DNA of 64,000 nucleotides from Aplectana chamaeleonis (GCA_029168955.1 JAPDOI010000064.1:682001-746000); one strand, 5' to 3'; shown: positions 33,718 through 44,926, counted from the stretch's first letter. The notes: generated by a model not told the origin, from the sequence alone. Numbers and translations: made by a program.

Positions 33718-34569
33718 CGACAGCAAAGTTGTAGTTTTTTTCTGCATTTTGAGGAAGAATCACTGGAAACGTTGAAAAACGGGGAGCTCACCCCACACAC
33801 AAACAATACCATTATACCTGAAGTCTTTGCCATGCATAAACGCAGAAACAAACAGCAAAAAAGAATTTCCTCTCTAATTACCATTTTTAATTGTATTATT
33901 TAATCTTTTCCTTTTTATTCCATGCAAAATGCAAACTTTTTTGTATAACTAAAAACAAAACGGGGAAGCTGGAGTCAACCAAATGATCGATCGCCGAAAA
34001 CATCCAAATTCTTCCCAATATCCAAAACCTCGATCCAATGCATGGTACGCCTATTTCGAAGGTGTTGTTATACTTATACGTCGCGGTGAAGGTCTTTGAG
34101 AAATCAGGTCCGTAGCTCGGGGCAAACCCAATATGGTCCACGGTTTTGGAAGCTGAAGTCTCTTACCTACGTGAAACATCAAGTATTAATAGATAAGGTT
34201 TTGAAATTGAATCTCAAAATTGGTGGAGGTAGCGCTGGTCAACGAAAGCTCGGCGACTGGAATTCTTGGACCATTCCAGAGGGGATACACATATGCACAA
34301 CCTCTTTCTAATGCAGAAATCGAGTCTGCCCTCTACAGTTGTGAAGCGTTATTGTGAACGGAGTCGATGTGAGATGTTTCTGTTTGATCGCGTCGCAGTG
34401 CGATCGCACTCTGAAAGAGGCCATAGTCATCAGCCCGACGCTGGCAATAATATGTTTCTACGATCTCACACATTTTTTGGTTGATTGAAGAAGTATTCAC
34501 TCATTTCTCTAATTCGGCAGAAAGGCAACATCATCTCAACCTCATTATGTTCTATGCTCATTTTTTCAG
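33718..34569. other. Interval upstream of the best exon candidate
   Basis: No gene recognised. The minus frame at 33896-34141 has no identifiable domain. The polypyrimidine tract before 34570 is an acceptor or trans-splice site. Confidence 0.4.
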
Positions 34570-34755
34570 ACTCGCTTTCGTTGGGGGTTTTCGGCGCCAA
34601 ACATGCGGAGTGCGGTGACGTCGGATACGTTGGCGAATCCCAGCTCGTCATCAGAAGGAGGAGGAACAGCTGTAGCAGCCGATGTGCGTCTTCCAAAGTC
34701 CAAGTCGATCACCTTCTGCGTGCCTCAAAGGCCAAAATCAGCTCGATCCAGCATT
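34570..34755 (+). CDS. Candidate coding exon, Ser/Lys-rich, phase 0 to 0
   Basis: The segment lies between a strong acceptor (CTCATTTTTTCAG to 34569) and a donor CATT|GTGAGT (34756). It is exactly 62 codons, open throughout, and includes an internal ATG at 34603 (MRSAVTSDTLANPSSSSEGG). If the acceptor is a spliced-leader site, that ATG could be the start. The encoded peptide is low-complexity with a basic tail (LPKSKSITFCVPQRPKSARS) and I do not recognise the family. Codon use and GC content are higher than in the flanks. This is the most gene-like segment of the window. Confidence 0.5.
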
Positions 34756-35685
34756 GTGAGTAAAAGTTTTTTTCTCGTTTCAGATTTGCTTACTTCTTTG
34801 CTTTTGTATTGTATTTCTCGAATTTTAACTCCTCGATATGGATCTGCGAATGACCCTAAGCCGAGGGTAGCTTGCTTGCTACACAAACTAGACTTATTTG
34901 TCCTATTTCTAACTGAATAGAGGACCTACTGTTACAAACGAAAACTGATACTTATCAGTCGATGTTTTTTCCTCCAATCTGAACTGAGATGCGAGAACAC
35001 CGAGCCAATAATTGAAAACTGACTTTGCGAAATTCCCGGGCTGACTACAGAGCAACATTACTCATGAAGCAGAATACCGATCTATTAAAGTTTAGAAAGC
35101 AACAGTGCTTGACTGTATTCGTAGAGAAACTGTTCAGTTTCTTTCGAGGATCTACCTTTACTGTAAAAGTCGGTGTACGCGCTAAAAACCGTGTGCAATT
35201 TTCTTCACTTTTTTTGTGCGGGACTTACGAGAATGTTATATGTAAATGGCGAATAGGCCACCAAAAACCCACAAAGTCTGAGAAGTACTCAGAAAACTTT
35301 CTCGAAAATCCTGATGCATTCAACTTTCTTTTTTTACTCCTATCTTGGTGTGTTATGTGTTATACGCGAGCGTCGGAAATTTGAATATCTGGAATGGTTA
35401 AGCACCTTAACCCATTCACCACCGCGTGCAATATTGCGTCACCGTATGCACCACCGGTGGGTCTTATTGGCTCGAATGACATGGCACTCTATAACCCCTA
35501 AGTAATAAACGTTTCCTTTCTGTGTCTATCTTCTAGCTAGCAACAAAGTACAATCATTATCACACTTTTAGCGTACATACAACATTCTCTGATTGCCTAG
35601 GGGGAACTACGTCGGACTAAAGTCCAGATATAACGGGGGCTGTGACGTTCGGATTTACTTTTTTGAGGTTCCGATTTTTATAGAT
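34756..35685. other. Putative intron or non-coding interval
   Basis: The frame at 35025-35384 (119 codons, non-ATG start) has no domain or splice support. The short phrase ATTCACCACCGCGTGC occurs near 35415, and CCACCGGTGG at 35451-35460. Otherwise nothing. Confidence 0.4.
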
Positions 35686-36059
35686 GCATGCCGTATTTTT
35701 TCTTTTAGAAGTACATAAACGCCTATTTCTCAGGCCTCTGTTTAGGGGTACTTCTAATAAAGATGTACTTCAAATAGAGGGTGTATTTCTATTTTTAGCC
35801 TCGTTTTTTGGATTTCTCATCCATCGTGAAAATTTTAATAACAACACTATGATTTTCGTGAACAACAACCCTGAAGAGCCAGTTATTCAACTCCAAATGA
35901 GTCATTGCTTGCACACTCTTTGATACTATCGTCCTTTTCTAAGCCTTAACACTGTTTTAGATTTTGAATTTTAATTACTCATTTTATTTAGGAGTGTACC
36001 ATTAATAAAGGTGTACTTCGAATAGAGGTGTACATGTTATAGAGGAAATACGGTATGCA
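35686..36059. mobile_element. Short element with CCGTATTT-type inverted ends
   Basis: GCATGCCGTATTTTTTCT at the left pairs with AGAGGAAATACGGTATGC at the right. The interior has inverted or repeated GTGTACTTCGAATAGAGG and AATAAAGATGTACTTC phrases near both ends. 374 bp, non-coding; the target duplication is unclear. Confidence 0.5.
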
Positions 36060-36619
36060 GTTTAGAGCTCGAAAAAAATCGATAATTTGTTGCAGTCATG
36101 GTTGTGGCACGTTTTCAAATGGTCTAAAAAGATTCAAACGAAGCTTTTCTTCCGGAAACTCAGGAGCTAGCAAAATGTTTTTCGCAGCCGTTTTCTCTAC
36201 ATTATGCTGCGCTGTCTTCAAAATACTCTAGTAAAAAGGTTAAAGTAGAGCTACCGCAGGATGGTGAAGTTAGTAGTCGAGTCTAGTGTAACTCTATACA
36301 TTAATCATACACAGACTCGCAGATTCCTCATTTTGAGGAAGATCTCGAGTTTTGAAGAGCTAGACCCACAGGTGGGCCATACGGTTTTGAATGGGTTGAA
36401 ACGTCTCAGGTTAATTACTTATTTTTGTCTTTCTATTGTCAAAAAGTTCTTGATTCACACGTTTGAAAGTGAGAATCTCTCAGAATTAAAACTTATCGTT
36501 TTTGAATTGCCTAAAATAGTCATGGCTCTTCTGTTCCTAGTGCTAAATGAATGAATGAGAAAGCGCCTTGCTAGACCACAGAGCAATATTCACGAAGCTA
36601 TTCTACTATGAGCACTTAA
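36060..36619. other. Non-coding interval
   Basis: The frame 36261-36554 has no recognisable feature. Confidence 0.4.
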
Positions 36620-37073
36620 AGGCATCGTACGCGCAGAAGACCGTATATTATTTTTCCATGTTCCTATGTAGCTTGGCCTCTCTAGTGAACGAAAATGTCG
36701 AAGGGGCCCATGAAAAACCTTCATTTGTAAAGAAAAGTCAATAGGAACACATTGTAAATTCGAATTTGAATTTCGCGCCAAAATCCTTTTTCAAGTTTTT
36801 CTGCCTTGGCTCGTCGCTGTCATTTTCGGAGTTTTTCTGCATGTGGAGTTTGTGCCGTAACTATTTTTCATGTTGTCTTACGTTCGCACCAATATTCTAG
36901 GAAAAAGTGCTAGATGACTGGTGAGAATTGGTGGCGGATCTTCATCTTTGACGCCTTCCAACCTCATTGCCCAATGTTTTTGGGGCGCCAAAGTTTACCA
37001 GTGTGGTCTACCGGGCTCAATCATGAAATTGAGCCTGAAAAATGAAAATTGAATTCCAGCGCAAACGATGCCT
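36620..37073 (+). mobile_element. TTAA-flanked MITE, AGGCATCGTACGCG subfamily
   Basis: TTAA|AGGCATCGTACGCGCAGAA at the left and CAGCGCAAACGATGCCT|TTAA at the right (36616-36619, 37074-37077). The right third (GGTGAGAATTGGTGGCGGA, GCGCCAAAGTTTACCAG) matches 54780-54949. Confidence 0.75.
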
Positions 37074-37287
37074 TTAACATTGAGTGTTTAACCTTTGCCA
37101 AATATCTCCACTTTGTTCAAATATTGGACCGAGAAGAAAAACATTTTGTGGTTTCTTCGTGGACGCTGCCTTCAATGCCGTCAATATTGTTGGTCGCATA
37201 AATACTCCGAGATGAAATTGGGAGGAATTGGTTCTTGGTGAGGTTACTGTAAAATGCTTCTGAATCTTGTCTCTATTTCCAAATCAG

Positions 37288-37317
37288 AATCTTTCTTTAC
37301 CACTGAAGTGCGAACAG
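37288..37317 (+). CDS. Candidate 30-nt microexon, phase 0
   Basis: The acceptor TTCCAAATCAG ends at 37287 and the donor ACAG|GTATGT begins at 37318. The 30 bases read NLSLPLKCEQ in phase 0, compatible with splicing directly after the phase-0 exon at 34570-34755. Only the splice sites support it. Confidence 0.3.
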
Positions 37318-39244
37318 GTATGTAATCACCTAATTGTACCTGGAATTTTTTTTTGAAAATTTGGGGGTATTTGCATGCAATCATTTGGACGAGGGCAGGA
37401 TTTGCAGCGTTATCTTTAATGTCAACATTACTTACCTAATTGCATCAATTTACTTTTATTCACATGTTTGTTGTTGAGTCGAACTCCGTCCAATCTCTTT
37501 ATCGTGTTGAGTACAAACTCCTGAGTCAGTCACATGCCATGGCGGATATCCTAAAGAGATTGCTCACCCCTTCTCGACGATGGACCGACCAATTCGCGCT
37601 ATAAGTGCCGTCTAGCAGAGCTTGAGTTATTCGTAAAGAACACGTGATTTCTTGTAATCCCATTTTTTTTTCTTCGGATGTCTCATGTCGTCACTAGAAG
37701 GAGATAAACACCTGCCAAGGTCTACTTCGCGTATGTTCTGCAATTTATTTGGCGAATTCGTGCTCACCTAAGGAATACCCTCTAGCAAGTATCGCTCCGA
37801 GGTCTTTGAATTCTCCTGAGGGAGCCGTTTTCGTGGTCAGCTGAGACGTTTTTTTTTACATTCCCCAATATTTGCTAGAAGTCAACATGCGTGGAGTACT
37901 CTATGACTTCTTGTCACTCATCTTATCCACTCATCTACTCAGCGATTTCAGAATTTGTGTTATGATTAATTATCCCCAATCAAGTTAAACTTATAGGTGT
38001 GTCTTGTTTTATAGATAAATAAAGCCTAGCGTGCTCGGATTAGTCCGGGCGGAGTAAGCAGCGGAGCGGTCGGTCATGGCAAAATATAACAGTGATAAGG
38101 AGATTTTGACACGATAAGCCCGATAAGCCTTGCTTCGACCGGTTTAAAATTAGGGAGCTAGGCTATAGCTTCTGTGGATTTAGTTTCATATGAGTTTCCT
38201 ATCAAATTTCTCTCCATTTCATTGAATTTTTTTCCGTGAAGAAACTCCAATTAAGACTAGTATTAGCTGATCCTAAAGTCACTGAGTGAGTTGTGATCGC
38301 TTTAACTCTACGGCGGTATCAGATTGTGCGTTGGGGGATCTTCAGACTCCTTAATTGAAATCACTGGTTTGCCTCATCCCTATCAGATAATCTGATATTA
38401 ATTCGAGAAGATGACCCGATATTCTTCCAGAGAAGTTTCAGATTATCTTAATCTCGTACGGATTCATAATTATCGTTATCGGTCGCATAAATGGGTTTTG
38501 GAACCTAGACTCGCTGGTATTACATTAGCTGTAATTTGCGCTCAAGCGGTCGTTCTCGCATATAATGGTTTGATAAGAACATAATGATAGCTGTTACGAT
38601 AAGGATAACCAGCTCTTATTCTGTAGGTGGCCATTCACTAATAGACCAGCTCCATGCTTTTTTTTCAATGAATGAAACGAAATGCTTGTTGTTTTGTGAA
38701 AGCTGATTATGATATCTGATATTTCTTTCAAATGATTCAAGTTGCTCCGAGGTTACTCTTCAAGATAAGGCGAGCTTCTCAGGAAAGGCACACTCTTTCG
38801 CTGATCTGTGTTCAAATGATCTGAGGAATTTCAGATACTCAGACGGTTGTGGGGTAGCAGGTCGGCACAATAGGGGTTGGATCCCAGGGCAATTATCGAA
38901 TACATATAACCCCTTGTTGTGAGTAGCCAGCTGCTGTTAATAGAAAAGTATGCTGCCAGCGCATGCTGGGGTTCAACCCCTTGTTCTCGGCGGCCTGTTA
39001 ATAACGGAGAAAGAAGTTGAACTACCATTCTTTCCAGCGGTGTTGGGTTTGATCTTTGTCACGGCCCGCAGCTAGGGGGCAACCTCGTCACGATCCGCTA
39101 CAAGGACATCATCTTCGCCACGATCCATAACAAGGAGGCTTCACTCAGGATGGGTCATGGGAACGATCCCCTCAGCGTCCAAATCTAAAGACAGGGTTCT
39201 CGCTAAAATCGGACGTTGTGCTGTCCTTATGAAAAGGTAGATCT
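37318..39244. other. Long interval without a gene
   Basis: No coding region is supported. About 38041-38340 contains CAGCGGAGCGGTCGG, AAATATAACAGTGATAAGGAG and ACGGCGGTATCAG, shared with the palindromic element at 43083-43246, so it is a degraded longer relative. About 38900-38995 has GGGGTTCAACCCC, a T-arm-like hairpin, without the rest of a tRNA. Confidence 0.5.
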
Positions 39245-39451
39245 GGGGCGGCATGCATGAACGCAGCGAACGGTGTCAGGGAGGCGCTCCGCGTGCCATG
39301 CGCGCAGCGTCGAGCAACGGGCGGCCCCGAAAATCAGGCCCATCAATACACGCCACGAAATTCCGGGCCGCCCCGTTGCTCGACGCTGCGCGCATGGCAC
39401 GCGGAGCGGCTCCCTGGCACCGTTCGCTGCGTTCATGCATGCCGCCCCTGG
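39245..39451. repeat. GC-rich long palindrome, about 90-bp arms
   Basis: GGGGCGGCATGCATGAACGC, then the rest of the left arm through GTGCCATGCGCGCAGCGTCG and GCAACGGGCGGCCC, is mirrored to CCGCCCCTG at 39450, with a 45-bp loop. All five overlapping frames here are products of the symmetry. It is probably a foldback MITE; the target duplication is not clear. Confidence 0.7.
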
Positions 39452-39476
39452 TCATCACAAAGGTGAAAATAATCAA

Positions 39477-40025
39477 AGGCAGTGGTCTCGTTCAAATATG
39501 CTTGTCGTCTTTTTCTTTCTAAACCCTTTTCTGGGTCTCGAGTAGTAGGACCTATAAGAAAAAATCGAGAAAAAACCACTGTTTTGTGCCAGATTTGAAG
39601 CCTGAACTTTCTTGTCTTTTGATGGTGGACGAGCCCACTCCACATCATCGGCATCGATTATCTCTTGTCAAGCACATCAGCTGGCTCGAAATTGAATTTC
39701 AATCAATGAAACTTCGGATTTATGTACACATCTAGTCAAAAACATTGACTGGAGTGCTTTCTTTCACTACTCAGCTGTTTTAATTAGGTAAATTTGTATT
39801 TTTATTTCTTCCTCTAAATGTCGATGATTTTTTGACTGCTCAGCATGGGACTGCGATCTTTTTTGCGGCGCTGTGCACGTGTGCACGAACTAGCATCTTT
39901 GGGCCCTAGAAACTCTAATTCTAGCCCGTTTTTCACCGCTCTACCTTCATGGTTTTTCAGCTATTTTTGAACTAAGTTGATTTTTGTAGTTTTTTCGATA
40001 ACGTTTTTCATCGTGACCACTGCCT
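39477..40025 (-). mobile_element. TTAA-family MITE, GTGGTCACGA subfamily, reversed
   Basis: AGGCAGTGGTCTCGTTC at the left and CATCGTGACCACTGCCT at the right; the flanks are TCAA and TTGA. The body is the reverse complement of 17063-17599. Confidence 0.7.
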
Positions 40026-40977
40026 TTGAAATTGGAGAAAAAAGCCGAGGAAAAAGTTATTTCTTGGTGTCCTCCTGCCCTCAATTATCTACATTTCTAT
40101 GAACGCCTGTTTTGCCTCCGTCTATTTTGCTTCTAAATTTTATTTTTAAGCACCTTTAGAGACTACTGACTATTTCAAGAGCAAAACAAAAGACGGATAA
40201 GCAATTATTCATGGAAATCTCGTTAATTGAAGGGGGAGAGCGGGCGGACACCTGTAATTAGCGATCCCTCCTGGTTTTTGTGCGTTTTTACCGCAAAATT
40301 TTCACTTTTTTCACTTATTTTTACTTTTTTGGTGAGCAGATCTAAATTTTCATGAAAAGAGCTAGACTTTTGAGAATCAAGAAACCGATTAAGTATTCTA
40401 GCTCAGTACGTCAAATAGCCCTTCATTCAAAATTTTGAGTCAAATTCATACAATATCTACAAACATCACGCCCAGCTCAGCTGTAGGAAATACGAATTGT
40501 GACCGGCTATGTACACAGCAAAATCGTAGTTGAGATTGAAGGGGAAGACGTGCCAGAATTGATCAAAAAACGTTCAACACCTTTCTGATACGGGGGAACA
40601 TCGTGCGATGTTCCGTAGTTAGATTCGTGATCTGCACCCCCAAATAACCCCCACGAAGAAGTTTCGAGTCAGATTTAAAACATTTTCCCCAAATGCTCCA
40701 AGAGCCACCTGATCGATATAAGGAAATACTCATGCAACGGAAAACATCAGAAAAACGCCGATAACTTCGTTCAAAGCTGTCGTAGGCAGCTCTGATGGGC
40801 ATCTTCGGATTCCACATCCTAGGATAGTTCTGGAAATTTACATATTTTTTGGAATTACAACATTGGCTATCAGTCGTTTCCATGTCAGTGTCAAAAAATC
40901 GTACATCATAAAGTGTTCTGGTCGGTTCAAAGGTTTTCGTTAGGTTTTGCGCGGATTCATACACTGACAAGGGAAGT
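40026..40977. other. Interval with an unexplained 135-codon minus frame
   Basis: The minus frame 40563-40970 begins with ATG close to the edge of the Tc5-like element and runs 135 codons. It lacks motifs, splice signals and compositional bias that would support a gene, so I leave it uncalled. Confidence 0.4.
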
Positions 40978-42379
40978 ATAAGAAGCGTAGCTCTGAACGG
41001 TAGAAATCTAATGTCATGTGGGAATGTTCACGCATTTCATGGTGAAATAGTGTTGGGTACCTGCCGCGAAAGATAGATGTGAAGGAGTTATAAGCTCCGA
41101 AAGTTTGTCGACCATCGACCTCCTCCTAGTCTATGAATTGTTAAGCGGTCGAATCAATAGCATCGACTGCGCAAAGGGATGAAGGGGCAGTGGTGGGCAC
41201 GTGACCAGGGATCGAATCTCCCCCAGAGCTGTTTTTTTACAAATTCACGGAAGTTCCATATTTTGATCACAAGTTATATCACAAATGTCATCTTAACTTT
41301 TTGCTGCGCGATATAGCCATATCGACAGTGAAATAGACTCGGGTACAAAGGATTCAAGGTTTTGTTTCCCATTAAAGCTTTCCCATTGTTATGAGGAACT
41401 TATATGATTGGGAAGCATTACCCCACATATTTTGAACAAGCTACGAGAACCATTAAGTAATAGAAGACGGTACGCTCGGTGCAGTCGGCTTCTGCGACCA
41501 CCAGTAGAAAGCGCGATACAGGCTCTTGTGCCGGCGGGGAAAGAGTTGCAGATTTTTACGAAACCGCCTGGCGTAACAAGCTTGGTTCAGCCGGCATACA
41601 TCGGGTTTTTCAGCTAATCGAAAGCACTGCTCACTCTACTAATGCTCTTCGAATGTTTGAAATTTTAGGTAGTTTAAAATAATATGTGGTTTTCGGCGTG
41701 GACGATGCCTCTAAGGCCGGTTACGTTCTTATCCGTCTGGGTCCTTTCGAAACTCCAACTGATCTCGAATTCCCAGTAGCGCTCGGCCCCCGTGAAGAGA
41801 TTGGTTTTTTTCCCTATTGCGGAATTTGCTTATGTTTGATGCATTATGTGCCTAACATCGGTGGAAGAAATGGTTATGTATTTTGCGCCCCATAAAGTGA
41901 TAATGTTGTTAAAAATATGTGATGTCAATACTTCCAAATCATATATGTAGGTTCTCCAAAACCATGGAAATCCTTGATGGGGAACAAAATCCTAAATCCT
42001 TCGTACTCGAGTTTATTTCACTGTCGATATGGCTATATCAGGCAGAAAAAGGATAAGATGACATTTGTGATATAATTTTTGATCAAAATACGAAAGCTCC
42101 GTGAATTTGCAGAAAAGGAGCTATGTTGAGATTTGAACCCTGGTCACATGCCCACCACTGCCCCTTCCTCCCTTTGCGCCGTCGATGCCGTTGACTTGAA
42201 CGGTTAGCAATCCATAGACTAGGAGGAGGTCGATGGCTGGCAAACTTCCGGAGGTTATAACTCCTTCAGATCTATCTTTCGCGGCGGGCCGCCTACACTA
42301 TTTTACCATGTAATGCTTGAACGTTCCCACATGACATTAGATTTCTACTGTTAGACCTACACTTCTTATACTTCCCTTG
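40978..42379 (+). mobile_element. Tc5-like transposon, internally deleted, 1402 bp
   Basis: CAAGGGAAGTATAAGAAG at the left and CTTCTTATACTTCCCTTG at the right, flanked by TGA at 40975-40977 and 42380-42382 (TNA target). TIRs of about 400 bp (to about 41382 and from about 41960) share ATCTAATGTCATGTGGGAA, CTAGGAGGAGGTCGATGG and ATATGGCTATATC. The 575-bp interior keeps only the 3' part of a Tc5-type transposase. It is a different subfamily from 23882-26800. Each TIR carries a B-box-like string (41205-41222; 42128-42145). Confidence 0.85.
41383..41895 (+). pseudogene. Tc5-type transposase C-terminal remnant
   Basis: The string PPGVTSLVQPAYIGFF (about 41568-41615) corresponds to the third catalytic block (MIQPLDVFFF in the other copy), but the Asp is missing: QPLD has become QPAY. 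In a second frame, KAGYVLIRLGPFETP (about 41710-41755) and FPYCGICLCLMHYV (about 41810-41850) match the C-terminal AGYV...TP and Cys-rich region of the copy at 23882. The first two catalytic blocks are deleted. Confidence 0.7.
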
Positions 42380-42382
42380 TGA

Positions 42383-42706
42383 GTATCATTTGGGGCGAAC
42401 AACGCAGGATATTGCCTTATTGTTTTCTAGTGAAAGGTCCTTAGAATTCTAAATTATTGCTTTTCAAGACTGCTTTTCAAGAATTGGATTACAAGTAGCT
42501 GGAAACCCCCAACCAAAATATTCCCGTCAGTGAACTTGCGCAGTGTTCGATTTTTTATTATTTTGCTTTGGTCTCCTTAATTGACCTCATAGCATGCCCA
42601 ATTCAAAACAGTGTATGTTAAGGCATTGTCAAGATCATTTGAACAATTTTACCTCAACTACAACAATGTCTGCCATTCTCCTATGTTCCGAACTGAATGC
42701 GTATGT
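42383..42706. other. Non-coding interval
   Basis: Nothing recognised; it leads into the GTAT microsatellite. Confidence 0.4.
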
Positions 42707-43024
42707 ACATATGTATGTACGTATGTATGTATGTATGTATGTATGTATGTATGTATGTATGTATGTATGTATGTATGTATGTATGTATGTATGTATGTAT
42801 CGTCGGCGTGCATTCGGAAGAGACTTCGCGTTCACTGTTGAAGGTTGGCGCAAACCCGGTGCCATATGCTATAACATGGGTGCACCGAATATGCGCCAAC
42901 CTTTAACAGTGAACGCGAAGTCTCTTCCGGATGCACGCCGACGTTATGTATGTATGTATGTATGTATGTATGTATGTATGTATGTATGTATGTATGTATG
43001 TATATATGTATGTATATATGTATG

Positions 43025-43058
<34 letters not shown>

Positions 43059-43082
43059 TGTATAAATGTATGTATGTATGTA
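42707..43082 (+). repeat. (GTAT)n microsatellite, interrupted by a MITE
   Basis: Tetranucleotide runs occupy about 42707-42799 and 42945-43082 in the same phase and strand, the second with several TATATG interruptions. They read as MYVC repeats in three frames, which is not a protein. The 145 bp between them are a palindromic insertion. Confidence 0.95.
42800..42944. mobile_element. Palindromic MITE inside the microsatellite
   Basis: TCGTCGGCGTGCATTCGGAA, AGAGACTTCGCGTTCACTG and GGTTGGCGCAAACCCGGTGC on the left are mirrored to GCACGCCGACGT on the right, with a loop near 42865-42880. The core resembles the element at 16418-16557. Insertion at a TA of a GTAT repeat explains the flanks. Confidence 0.75.
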
Positions 43083-43246
43083 AACTCTGGTACCGCCGTA
43101 GTGACCTGTTGATTTCGATCAATACCAGCAGCGGAGCGGTGAGCCTCGGTGAAATATAACTAGTGATAAGGAGGTTCCGACGAAAAAGCCACCGCTCCGC
43201 GCTGTGATAATCGAAATCAACAGGTCACTGCGGCGGTACCAGAGTT
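43083..43246. mobile_element. Second palindromic MITE at the microsatellite edge
   Basis: AACTCTGGTACCGCCGTAGT and GACCTGTTGATTTCGAT are mirrored by ATCGAAATCAACAGGTCACT and GCGGTACCAGAGTT, with TA on both sides (43081-43082, 43247-43248). The centre AAATATAACTAGTGATAAGG is shared with 38090-38110. Confidence 0.75.
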
Positions 43247-43299
43247 TATGTACATAGATCTTCTCAGAACTTTTGAAACAGGTTGTTAATACGCTAAAA

Positions 43300-43600
43300 G
43301 CCACTTCGTTCGGTGCAAACACGTTATTCGCGTCTTGGTATGGTGCAAACGAGCTTTCTCAGTGTAGACGACCCAGGAAGCACCGAGCAAGCAGCCTTAC
43401 TAGGGGTTTTCGAAGCGTTCCAACAGCTTATTGTACGGTGTTAACCAGCTCACTGACACTTCGTTCCGTGCAAGCCTCCTTATCGTGGATCGGTAGGGTG
43501 CGAACCAGCTTCGGTTCCGTGCAATCAGCCTTAGGCACGTAAGGCACCGTGCAAGCAGCCTATGGGAGTTGCCGAACCGTTCCAGCAGCTTTGCACGAAG
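43300..43600. repeat. Degenerate short tandem repeats (GTGCAAGCAGCCTTA type)
   Basis: Phrases CGGTGCAAAC, GAGCAAGCAGCCTTA, CCGTGCAAGCCTCCTTA, CCGTGCAATCAGCCTTAGG and CCGTGCAAGCAGCCTATGG recur at irregular 25-60 bp spacing. No gene. Confidence 0.45.
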
Positions 43601-43966
43601 TTGACACGCTATCTTGCAGGTGCGACTCGGCTCTACAGCAATGCCTGCTCATCGATTCGTCTTTTTTTGCTTCGTTCATTAGCAGTCGTGCGGTTTCCTT
43701 TTCATTTCTCCCTCTTTGATGTTGATGTTTTCAGAATGTTTAATGCCCTTTTTTGGCCTGATATAGCATAACATATAGCAAAATAGGCGAGTTGAACACA
43801 AAACTCAGATGTCAAGCTTTAAAAATTTTAAAAACATCAAAATTATATCATCCAAGGCCTCAGCTTAAAGGCAGTGTTCACGATAATCTTCGATTTTGAT
43901 TTTAATCGCTAAATCGATTGTTTGGTCACCGGATAGAACTGAAATGAGGAAGAAGTTGAGAAAAAA

Positions 43967-44215
43967 ACGTCCGTCCGTCCGTCCGCTCGTCCGTCCGTCC
44001 GTCCGTCCGTCCGTCCGTCCGTCCGTCCGTCCGTCCGTCCATCCGTCCGTCCGTCCGTCCGTCCGTCCGTCCGTCCGTCCGTCCGTCCGTCCGTCCGTCC
44101 GTCTGTCTGTCCGTCTGTCCGTCCGTCTGTCCGTCCGTCCGTCCGTCCGTCCGTCCGTCCGTCCGTCCGTCCGATCCGTCTCCGTCCGTCCGTCCGTCCG
44201 TCCGTCCGTCCGTCA
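43967..44215 (+). repeat. (CCGT)n microsatellite, about 250 bp
   Basis: About 60 CCGT units with a few CTGT, CATC and CCGATCCGTCT interruptions around 44101-44185. The PSVR and TDGR frames on the two strands are artefacts of the repeat. Confidence 0.95.
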
Positions 44216-44269
44216 AATTACGGTGTGCACTCTGTAATTGCAGACTTTTGTGTTTTACAAGCTACGCCC

Positions 44270-44600
44270 AAAAGAACCGAACGGGACGTCGAAGATAGTG
44301 AGCGGGACACCAGCGGCAGTGCGCCCAACGCCGAAGAAGTTGTACGGGACCCATGCAAGAGTGCACCGTACGTCATAGAAATTGTGCGGGACCCATGCGA
44401 GAGTGCGCCGGACGCCATAGAAAGTGTACGGAATCCATTCAGGAGTGCGCCGGACGCCATAGAAACCATAGAAAGTGTGCGGGACCCATGTAGGAGTGCG
44501 CCTGTAGAAAGTGTGCGCGACCTCAAGAGGAGTGCTCTGGACGCCGTAGAAAGTGTGCGGTACAACGTAGCAATGCGCAGGACGCCGCAGAAAGAAGAAT
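44270..44600 (+). repeat. 42-bp minisatellite with a 14-codon open unit
   Basis: Units of about 42 bp of the type GTGCGGGACCCATGCGAGAG-TGCGCCGGACGCCATAGAAA recur seven to eight times, some shortened in steps of three bases. The plus frame 44225-44608 stays open and reads VRDPCESAPDAIES-type repeats; the minus frame is also open. A related array lies at 52026-52170. Whether it was ever translated is unknown. Confidence 0.7.
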
Positions 44601-44839
44601 GTCTATGAAACGAGCTCGAGAACGGTAATTTACAGGATTTGCCGCACTTCGGATTGATTTTGTGTGCTTGCACAACTGAACCAGATTTATTGCTTTTCTC
44701 GCTCTAATTTGCCGCTGTCCGCCTTTCCATGTGTCAACATGTGCGGCAGGCAACCTTTATGTCTACAACAAAAAATATTGGGGCAAAATTATTCCTGAGC
44801 CGATTCTATGTATGCAGAGACAACTTGATAATTTCCGCC

Positions 44840-44926
44840 CAGTGACACTATTCTTTAACATGGACCAGCCGTCAGGAGGGCGGAGCCCGCTGGACGGCTG
44901 GTCCATGTTAAAGAATAGTGTCACTG
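44840..44926. repeat. Perfect hairpin, 34-bp arms
   Basis: CAGTGACACTATTCTTTAAC and ATGGACCAGCCGTC are mirrored exactly after a 19-base GC-rich loop. Probably a tiny foldback element; no clear target duplication. Confidence 0.8.

Noticed and set aside
42594..43112. 172-codon frame rich in MYVC repeats
   Set aside because: It is a translation of the (GTAT)n microsatellite and its palindromic insertion; all frames on both strands give similar artefacts.
43896..44237. PSVR-repeat and TDGR-repeat frames on opposite strands
   Set aside because: They are products of the (CCGT)n microsatellite.
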